A stretch of DNA of 5,111 nucleotides from the NCBI GenBank assembly GCA_003505795.1, contig DNXT01000239.1, forward strand, positions 1-5,111. The letters are read 5' to 3'. Shown piece by piece: positions 1 to 5,111 of this stretch. The stretch is from Lysobacteraceae bacterium. GTDB lineage: Bacteria; Pseudomonadota; Gammaproteobacteria; Xanthomonadales; Xanthomonadaceae. The notes beneath the pieces are model-generated. The model made no database searches. It saw nothing but the letters and a program-made list of their open reading frames with translations, and was not told where the DNA came from. Position 1 is the first letter of the stretch, and each line of letters opens with the position of its first letter. Made by a program: the position numbers and the translations under genes.

Positions 1-945
1 TGCCGGACGTGGGCGCTGCGCACCGACCAGGCGCCGTCGCTGGTCGATCCTGTCGGCCATCGCCTCTGGACCGCCAACAACCGCATCGTCGACGGTGCCC
101 TGCTCGCCCAGGTCGGCGACGGCGGCTACGACCTGGGGGCGCGCGCGCGCCAGATCCGCGACGACCTGATGGCGCGCGAGCGCTTCACCGAGAAGGACCT
201 GCTCGCGATCCAGCTCGACGACCGGGCGCTGCTGCTCGAACGCTGGTGGACGCTGCTGCGCGGCGTGGTCGAGCACAGCGACGATCCGGCGTTGCGCCGG
301 ATCGAGGCCGCGACACGGCAGTGGGACGGGCGCGCCTCGGTCGACTCGGTCAGCTACCGGGTCGCGCGCGACTTCCGCGGCATGACCCTGGACGCGATCG
401 GGACCGGCTTGCTGGCGCCGGCCAAGGCCAGGCTCGGCGAGCGCTACCTGCCGCCGTACCTGGCCCAGCTCGAAGGCATCGCCTGGCCGTTGCTGCGCCA
501 ACGTCCGCCGCACCTGCTGCCGCCGCCGCACCGGAACTGGGACGCGCTGCTGGCCGATGCCGCGCGCGCGGTGGAGAAGGACCTGGCCGAACAGGGCCCG
601 CAACTGGCCGATCGCACCTGGGGCGAACGCAACACCACCGCGATCTGCCATCCGATCGCGCGCGCCCTGCCCGCCTTCGCCAGACCCATGCTGTGCATGC
701 CGGCCCAAGCCCTGCCCGGCGACAGCAACATGCCGCGCGTGCAGGGCCCTGCGTTCGGCGCGTCCGAGCGCATGGTGGTCTCGCCCGGCCACGAACAGGA
801 CGGCATCGTGCACATGCCGGGCGGGCAGAGCGGCCACCGGCTCTCGCCGTTCTGGGGCGCCGGCCACGAGGACTGGGCGCAGGGGCGGGCCACGCCGTTC
901 CTGCCGGGCCCGGCACGCTACACCCTGACCCTGCGGCCGCACTGA
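1..945 (+). CDS. Penicillin acylase family protein, C-terminal part (5' end outside window)
   Basis: The frame is open from base 1 to a TGA stop at 943-945 and gives 314 residues with no start codon of its own, so the gene begins upstream. An ATG at 169 lies inside conserved sequence and is not the real start. Family signatures seen: GHRLWTANNRIVDG near residues 19-32, a stretch typical of this family that probably corresponds to the region of the oxyanion-hole asparagine in penicillin G acylase; RTWGERNTTAICHPIA near 203-218; and the C-terminal block SPGHEQDGIVHMPGGQSGH near 261-279, followed by SPFW, EDW, TPFLPGP and a final TLTLRPH. Members are periplasmic or secreted Ntn hydrolases made as one precursor and self-cleaved into alpha and beta chains. 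They hydrolyse amide bonds of beta-lactams, acyl-homoserine lactones or acylated peptides. This piece would be the second half of the beta chain. The catalytic serine, the spacer and any signal peptide lie upstream, so substrate cannot be assigned. It is convergent with the peptide synthetase gene. Family assignment is firm; a role in the neighbouring pathway is only inference. Confidence 0.9.
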   Translation, partial: CRTWALRTDQAPSLVDPVGHRLWTANNRIVDGALLAQVGDGGYDLGARARQIRDDLMARERFTEKDLLAIQLDDRALLLERWWTLLRGVVEHSDDPALRRIEAATRQWDGRASVDSVSYRVARDFRGMTLDAIGTGLLAPAKARLGERYLPPYLAQLEGIAWPLLRQRPPHLLPPPHRNWDALLADAARAVEKDLAEQGPQLADRTWGERNTTAICHPIARALPAFARPMLCMPAQALPGDSNMPRVQGPAFGASERMVVSPGHEQDGIVHMPGGQSGHRLSPFWGAGHEDWAQGRATPFLPGPARYTLTLRPH

Positions 946-1036
946 ACCGTGCCGCCGCAATCAGCGTGCGCACGCCATGGACACGACCGCGCAGGCCCGC
1001 GTCTCGCCGTTTCCGCGCAAGCAGGCCCCAGGACCG
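946..1036. other. Short convergent intergenic gap
   Basis: These 91 bases separate the TGA of the acylase from the TAG (read on the minus strand) of the peptide synthetase. They hold one 12-base palindrome and an 8-base direct repeat (GCAGGCCC at 991-998 and 1021-1028). A weak 6-base stem (TGCGGC at 932-937 with GCCGCA at 954-959) starts inside the acylase end. None is followed by a T-run on either strand, so I do not call an intrinsic terminator. Termination here may be Rho-dependent or use another signal. Confidence 0.7.
964..975. repeat. 12-base perfect palindrome in the convergent gap
   Basis: GCGTGCGCACGC equals its own reverse complement. It could form at most a 4-base stem with a 4-base loop on each strand, or be a dyad bound by a protein. 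It sits 19 bases past the acylase stop. In sequence this GC-rich, a palindrome of this size may be chance, so no function is assigned. Confidence 0.45.
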
Positions 1037-4000
1037 CTATGCCAGGTAGGCGCCGACCACCCGGCACAACGAAAGCACGTCCGGTGCCGCCAGCATCGAG
1101 GCATGATCGCCCGGCACGTCCACCACCTCGACGTTCCCGGTGAGGATGCCGCGCCACTGCGCGACCGGATCGACATCGTGTCGCTGCGCGCGCAGGAAAA
1201 GCAGGCGACCGGCATACGGCGCGATCTCGTGGGTCACGTACGCAATCTCGTTCGCCAGCGAGGCATGCATCCAGGCCACGAACGCATCGGGACCGGTGAT
1301 ATCGCTGGGCAGGACCTTCGCCCGCCTGGCCCACACCATCGCCACGTCGATGCGCTCGGAGGGTGCAAGCGCCAAGATGCTCGCCGATTCGGACGCCCCG
1401 TCCCCGCCGGCGCGCTGGACCAGGTCCTCGACGAACAGCGCGAGCCGCTGCTCCGGATCCTCCGGCGGCAGCGCGCCGCCCGGTGCCGGGCGGAAGCTGT
1501 CGATCAGGACCAGCCGCTCCACCGACTCGCCCTCGGCTTGCAGCCGCCGCGCCGTCTCCAGCGCGATGGTCCCGCCGACGCAGTAGCCGGCCAGCCGGTA
1601 GGGCCCCTTCGGCTGCACCGCGCGGATCGCGTCGATATGCCTTGCCACCAGCGCCGCCATGCAGGTGGCGGGCGCCTCCTCCCCATACAGGCCGGGCGTC
1701 TGCAGACCGTAGACGGGCTGCTCGCCACCGAGGTTGCGCGCGAGCTCGGCATAGAACAGGGCGCTGGCGAACAGAGCATGGAAGCAGAACAGGGCGGGCG
1801 CCTGGCCGGTCGTGCGGAACGGCACGACCGAGACCGGGCAGGCCGAGGCCTCCCCACCCTCCAGCTGCCGGGCCAGGTCCTCGATGCTCGGATGCTGGAA
1901 CAACAGCCGCACCGGGATCGCCATGCCGAGCGCTTCCGAGGCCAGCGCGATCGCCTGCACCGCCGACAGCGAATGCCCGCCGCGCTCGAAGAAGTTGTCA
2001 GCCGCCCCGGCTGGCGCATATCCGAGCACGCGTTCCCAGATCCCGGCCAGCACCCGCTCGATCGCGCTGCGCGGCGGCACGTGCCCGGCCCCGGAAATGT
2101 GCGCACCGGTCCGCGGATCCGGCAGTGCGCGCCGGTCGATCTTGCCGTTGGCGGTCAGCGGCAGCGAATCCAGGCCCACGAAGACCGCGGGCACCATGTA
2201 GTCGGGCACACGCGTCTGCAGGAAGGCGCGCAGTTCCGGTTGCTCCACTCGCCGCCCCGGGCGCGGCACCACATAGGCCGCGAGCCGGATCGCCGCCGGT
2301 TCGCCATACGGGGTCACCACCACCTGTTCCACGCCCGGATGCGTGGCCAGGATCGCCTCGATCTCGCCGAGCTCGACGCGGAATCCGCGCAGTTTGACCT
2401 GGCCGTCGCGCCGCCCGAGGAACTGCAGGGTGCCGTCCGGCAGCCAGCGGGCCTGGTCGCCGGTGCGGTACATGCGGGCGCCGGCGCGCGGGGAGAACGG
2501 ATCGGGCAGGAAGCGTTCCGCGGTCTGCGCCGGGCGACCGAGGTAGCCACGCGCCACGCCGTCGCCGCCGACGTACAGCTCGCCCGGCACGCCGACCGGC
2601 ACCGGCCGTCGCGCCCGGTCCAGCACGTAGGCGCGGCTGTTGGCGACCGGACGGCCGATCGGGATGCTGCCGGCGACCGCTTCCTCGATGACATGGCAGC
2701 AGCTGAAGGTAGTGTTCTCGGTCGGCCCATACCCGTTGATCAGGCGCACGCCGGGATGCGCGTCCAGCAGCCGGCGCACATGCGCCGGCGACAACACGTC
2801 GCCGCCCGCCAGCAGGTTGTTCAGGCGGCCCAAGGCCGGCAGCGCATGGTCCACCATCAGGTGGAACAACCCGGCCGTCAGCCACAGCGTGGTCACGCGC
2901 TCCTGTTCCAGCACCGCCGCCAGTTCGTCGGTCGAGAGCTGGTGCGGCGGCGCGATCGCCAGGCGGTGCCCGTTCAACAGCGCGGTCCAGATCTCGAAGG
3001 TCGACGCGTCGAACGCCAGCGGCGCCAGCGCGAGGAAGGTCTGCGGCGAGGCCAGGTCGAGGTAGTCCGGGCACATCGCGAGCCTGGCCACCGCACGATG
3101 CCCGACCATCACGCCCTTGGGCTCGCCGGTGGAACCGGAGGTGTACATCACGTAGGCCAGCGCATCCCCGGCGCCGCTCGCGTCCGGCATCTGCACGACC
3201 GCCGGTGCGCGCTCCAGCAGGTCCTCAATGCAGTGCAACGGTACGCCGCACCCCTGGAGACCGGCACGCGTGGCATGCATCGCAAGCAACAGCGGCGCAC
3301 CCGCATCGCCCAGCTGGAGCGCGATGCGCTCGACCGGCGTGCCCGGCATCAGCGGCAGGTAGGCCGCGCCGGCTTTTAGGATGCCCAGCAGTGCGACGAT
3401 CATGTCCGGGCCGCGTTCCATGCAAAGCCCGATGCAGGCCTCCGCGCCGACCCCGAGCGTCATGAGCGCGGCCGCAAGCTGGTCGGAGCGGGCGTCCAGC
3501 TCGGCATAGCTGAGCCGCACGCCCGGCGCGCTCAGCGCGATCGCGTCCGGCACGCGCGCGACCTGTGCACGGAACAGCGCGTGGAGGGACTGGTCGCGCG
3601 GATACTCCGCATCGGTACGGTTGAACTCGGACACCACCTGTCCGCGCTGCGCCGGGGACAACAGCGGCAACGCATCGAAGCCCGTGTCCGGGCTGCGCAC
3701 CAGTTCCTCGAAAAGATGCCCGAACGCATCGGCGATGCGTTCGATGCTGGCGCGGAGGAACAGGCCGGTGTCGTATTCGAAGACGGCCTGCCAGGCGTCG
3801 CCGCCGGGCTGCAGGCACAGGCTCAGGTCGAACTTGGCCGTTCCCGGCGGGATGTCCAGCGCTGTGACCTCCAGCGCGTCCAGGTCGAGCCGGTCCTCGT
3901 CCGAATCGGGCAGGATCAGCAGTGCCTGGAACAAGGGGTTGTAAGAGGAGGATACCGGCACGCCCACCGCCTCGACCACGCTGGCGAACGGCAGGGCCTG

Positions 4001-5111
4001 GTGCTCGTAGGCCTCCAGGCAAACCTGCCTGGCATGCTCGAGCAATTGCCGGAACGTGGGCGCTCCCTCCAGCGACATCCGCAACGCGATCGTGTTGGCG
4101 AACAAGCCGACCAGCGACTCGCTGCCGGCAATGGACCTGTTCGCCACCGGCGTGCCTATCGCCAGGTCGTCCTGCCCGCTGAAGCGCGCCAGCAACACGG
4201 CATAGACGGCCAGCACGCCCATGAAGAACGTCGCCCCCTGATCGGCGCAGAGCCGCCTCAGGCCGGCGATCGTCTCGGCCGGAACGGCGAAATGGACCTG
4301 GTCGCCCGCGTGCGCTTGCACCGCGGGGCGCGGCGCATCCAGCGGCAGTTCAAGCAACGCCGGCAGGCCGTCCAGCCGCTCGCGCCAGTAGCGGACGTGC
4401 CGCTCCCAGTCACCCGCGCGCTCGCGTGCATCCGCCCAGTGCGCGAAGTCGGCGTATTGCAGCGCGCCGGGTGCGTGCTCGAGTGCCTCGCCTGCCTTCG
4501 CGGCGCGATACAGCGCCTCCAGCTCGCGGTAGATCAGGCGCAGCGACCAGCCGTCGGCGACCAGGTGGTGAAGATTCAGCAGCAGCAGGTGGTCCTCCAC
4601 TGCGAGTTCGACGATGTCGACGCGGATGCCCGGCTCGCGGGTCAGGTCGAAGCCTTTGCGCGCATGCGCGGCCACGATCTCGCACGCCTGTTCCAGGCCC
4701 GCCGGCCGCCCCGGTTGGACCTGGCTGCAGTCCGGTTGCCAGTCTTCCGCATCCAGGATCCGGGCACGACCGATGCCATCGTCGTCGACGAACAGCGTGC
4801 GCAGGATCGGATGGCGCGCGACCAGCGCGCACCACGCCCGGCGCAACGCCGGCAGGACCAGCCGGCCACGCAGGCGGAAGGCGGCCGGGATCAGGTAGGG
4901 GGTGGCGCCGGGGCCCTGCATGCGGTCCAGGAACCACAGGCCGCGCTGGACAGGCGCCAACGGCAGCAGCCCCACGCGTGGCGTCGGTTCGATGCCACGC
5001 GCGGCAGCCTGCCGCTCCAGTTGCCGGGCCATCCCGGCCAGTTGCGGCTGCTCGAACACCGCCCGCACCGGCAGCGACCAGCCCTGACCGCGCAGCCGGC
5101 CCACCAGCTGC
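1037..5111 (-). CDS. Nonribosomal peptide synthetase, terminal module T(end)-C-A-T-TE (5' end outside window)
   Basis: The frame is open from the window edge at 5111 down to a TAG stop at 1037-1039. Residues here are numbered from the GTG codon at 5104-5102, giving 1355 residues, but that GTG is internal: the codons before it (Q, L) and the following GRLRGQGWSLPVRAVFEQP read as the last helices of a carrier domain. Order: carrier tail to about 30, condensation 46-475, adenylation 505-1000, carrier 1010-1082, thioesterase 1095-1355. It is therefore the last module of a cytoplasmic multimodular synthetase. It accepts an upstream peptidyl thioester, adds one amino acid (predicted valine) and releases the product. 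No epimerisation, methylation or reductase domain is present. The module is intact, with no frameshift or internal stop. Number of upstream modules, promoter and any MbtH-type helper lie outside the window. The class is essentially certain; the product is unknown. Confidence 0.97.
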   Translation of the reverse strand, partial: QLVGRLRGQGWSLPVRAVFEQPQLAGMARQLERQAAARGIEPTPRVGLLPLAPVQRGLWFLDRMQGPGATPYLIPAAFRLRGRLVLPALRRAWCALVARHPILRTLFVDDDGIGRARILDAEDWQPDCSQVQPGRPAGLEQACEIVAAHARKGFDLTREPGIRVDIVELAVEDHLLLLNLHHLVADGWSLRLIYRELEALYRAAKAGEALEHAPGALQYADFAHWADARERAGDWERHVRYWRERLDGLPALLELPLDAPRPAVQAHAGDQVHFAVPAETIAGLRRLCADQGATFFMGVLAVYAVLLARFSGQDDLAIGTPVANRSIAGSESLVGLFANTIALRMSLEGAPTFRQLLEHARQVCLEAYEHQALPFASVVEAVGVPVSSSYNPLFQALLILPDSDEDRLDLDALEVTALDIPPGTAKFDLSLCLQPGGDAWQAVFEYDTGLFLRASIERIADAFGHLFEELVRSPDTGFDALPLLSPAQRGQVVSEFNRTDAEYPRDQSLHALFRAQVARVPDAIALSAPGVRLSYAELDARSDQLAAALMTLGVGAEACIGLCMERGPDMIVALLGILKAGAAYLPLMPGTPVERIALQLGDAGAPLLLAMHATRAGLQGCGVPLHCIEDLLERAPAVVQMPDASGAGDALAYVMYTSGSTGEPKGVMVGHRAVARLAMCPDYLDLASPQTFLALAPLAFDASTFEIWTALLNGHRLAIAPPHQLSTDELAAVLEQERVTTLWLTAGLFHLMVDHALPALGRLNNLLAGGDVLSPAHVRRLLDAHPGVRLINGYGPTENTTFSCCHVIEEAVAGSIPIGRPVANSRAYVLDRARRPVPVGVPGELYVGGDGVARGYLGRPAQTAERFLPDPFSPRAGARMYRTGDQARWLPDGTLQFLGRRDGQVKLRGFRVELGEIEAILATHPGVEQVVVTPYGEPAAIRLAAYVVPRPGRRVEQPELRAFLQTRVPDYMVPAVFVGLDSLPLTANGKIDRRALPDPRTGAHISGAGHVPPRSAIERVLAGIWERVLGYAPAGAADNFFERGGHSLSAVQAIALASEALGMAIPVRLLFQHPSIEDLARQLEGGEASACPVSVVPFRTTGQAPALFCFHALFASALFYAELARNLGGEQPVYGLQTPGLYGEEAPATCMAALVARHIDAIRAVQPKGPYRLAGYCVGGTIALETARRLQAEGESVERLVLIDSFRPAPGGALPPEDPEQRLALFVEDLVQRAGGDGASESASILALAPSERIDVAMVWARRAKVLPSDITGPDAFVAWMHASLANEIAYVTHEIAPYAGRLLFLRAQRHDVDPVAQWRGILTGNVEVVDVPGDHASMLAAPDVLSLCRVVGAYLA
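1040..1822 (-). other. Thioesterase (TE) domain with cysteine nucleophile
   Basis: Alpha/beta-hydrolase release domain of about 260 residues, the normal size for a type I TE. The first strand PALFCFH (1103-1109) leads to ALFASALFYAELARNL, then VYGLQTPGL (1131-1139), the nucleophile elbow AGYCVGG (1172-1178) and LVLIDSF (1198-1204), ending with PGDHASML (1331-1338). The likely triad is C1175 (codon 1580-1582), D1202 (1499-1501) and H1334 (1103-1105). The 27-residue nucleophile-to-aspartate spacing equals that in the surfactin TE (Ser80-Asp107). Most type I TEs have GxSxG; here it is GxCxG. The glycines normally following the first strand are also absent. The domain should release the peptide by hydrolysis or cyclisation; which one cannot be read from the sequence. 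Confidence 0.92.
1859..2077 (-). other. Carrier (T/PCP) domain
   Basis: The motif DNFFERGGHSLSAVQ (residues 1036-1050) contains the phosphopantetheine attachment serine at residue 1045 (codon at 1970-1972). It holds the activated residue, accepts the peptide from the C domain and passes it to the thioesterase. The tail VRLLFQHPSIEDLARQL is typical of the last helices. A phosphopantetheinyl transferase encoded elsewhere must activate it. Confidence 0.95.
2105..3592 (-). other. Adenylation (A) domain, predicted valine-specific
   Basis: Activates an amino acid with ATP and loads it on the next carrier domain. Motifs seen: A1 LSYAEL (531-536), A2 LKAGAAYLPLM (576-586), A3 YTSGSTGEPKG (654-664), A4 FDAST (698-702), A5 NGYGPTE (790-796), A6 GELYVGGDGVARGY (841-854), A7 YRTGD (879-883), A8 GRRDGQVKLRGFRVELGEIE (897-916), A9 VPDYMVP (966-972), A10 NGK with the catalytic lysine at 988. 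Aligning by hand to GrsA, the ten pocket positions are D699, A700, F703, W741, L765, G767, G791, T799, F800 and K988, giving DAFWLGGTFK. The classic valine code is DAFWIGGTFK, so valine is the expected substrate. The usual aspartate at the end of A2 is methionine (586). Confidence 0.93.
3680..4969 (-). other. Condensation (C) domain, probably LCL type
   Basis: Boundaries are approximate. Core motifs in order: C1-like LAPVQRGLWFLD (residues 49-60), C2 RHPILRTLF (97-105), C3 HHLVADG (179-185) with the catalytic second histidine at 180, C4 YADFAHW (217-223), C5 VGLFANTIALR (332-342), C6 HQALPFA (368-374), and C7 around SYNPLFQ (387-393). The HHxxxDG motif is complete, so the domain should form peptide bonds. 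The C1 wording and the absence of the features of dual epimerisation/condensation domains suggest an LCL domain, which takes an L-configured upstream residue; this subtype call is by eye and not secure. The carrier domain directly upstream shows that at least one more module is on the same polypeptide. Confidence 0.9.

Noticed and set aside
169..171. ATG at 169 as the start of a short acylase-like gene
   Set aside because: Conserved acylase sequence (LWTANN and following) continues upstream in frame to base 1, so this methionine is internal and the gene is cut by the window edge.
932..959. Possible terminator hairpin TGCGGC...GCCGCA at the acylase end
   Set aside because: The stem is 6 bases with a 16-base loop and has no T-run after it; it starts within coding sequence and such matches are expected by chance in GC-rich DNA.
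9..1049. A 346-codon plus-strand frame overlapping the acylase
   Set aside because: It is a shifted frame of the acylase gene with an Arg/Pro/Ala-rich translation and no motif; the acylase frame carries clear family blocks up to its stop.
1998..3074. A 358-codon minus-strand frame inside the adenylation region
   Set aside because: It overlaps the NRPS frame on the same strand, is Arg/Ala/Gly-rich, and the NRPS frame has every adenylation motif across the whole stretch, so there is no frameshift to explain.
977..3379. An 800-codon open frame on the plus strand antisense to the peptide synthetase
   Set aside because: It is codon-for-codon antisense to the NRPS. In GC-rich genes the codons TTA, CTA and TCA are rare, so this frame has few stops by default; it ends exactly at a rare CTA leucine codon of the NRPS (3377-3379). 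Its translation is rich in Arg, Gln, His and Gly with no domain pattern.
5102..5104. GTG as the start of the peptide synthetase
   Set aside because: The codons before it stay open to the window edge and the sequence after it is the end of a carrier domain, so the true start lies beyond the window.

Overview
The window is GC-rich coding sequence (around 70 percent G+C by eye) from what is probably a high-GC proteobacterium. The protein styles would fit Xanthomonadaceae or Burkholderiales, but no marker gene is present to settle the taxon. It holds two convergent genes, both cut by the window edges, with a gap of only 91 bases between their stop codons.

Positions 1-945 (+) carry the C-terminal 314 residues of a penicillin acylase family protein, an N-terminal-nucleophile hydrolase. 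Its catalytic N-terminal part lies upstream of the window. Positions 946-1036 are a short gap with one 12-base perfect palindrome and no convincing terminator.

Positions 1037-5111 (-) carry the C-terminal end of a nonribosomal peptide synthetase. The order is: tail of an upstream carrier domain, then a full terminal module of condensation, adenylation, carrier and thioesterase domains (C-A-T-TE). All core motifs of C, A and T are present. The adenylation pocket reads DAFWLGGTFK, one conservative change from the classic valine code, so the last residue added is predicted to be valine. There is no epimerisation domain. The thioesterase is the unusual part: its nucleophile is cysteine (GYCVGG) rather than serine, and the usual glycine-containing oxyanion loop after the first strand is replaced by ALFAS.

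Together this is the end of a peptide natural-product assembly line. The acylase next to it could trim an acyl group from an acylated precursor, as PvdQ does for pyoverdine, or could be an unrelated neighbour. The convergent layout means the two are not co-transcribed. I saw no RNA genes, mobile elements or CRISPR. Both gene starts, and therefore their promoters and ribosome binding sites, lie outside the window.
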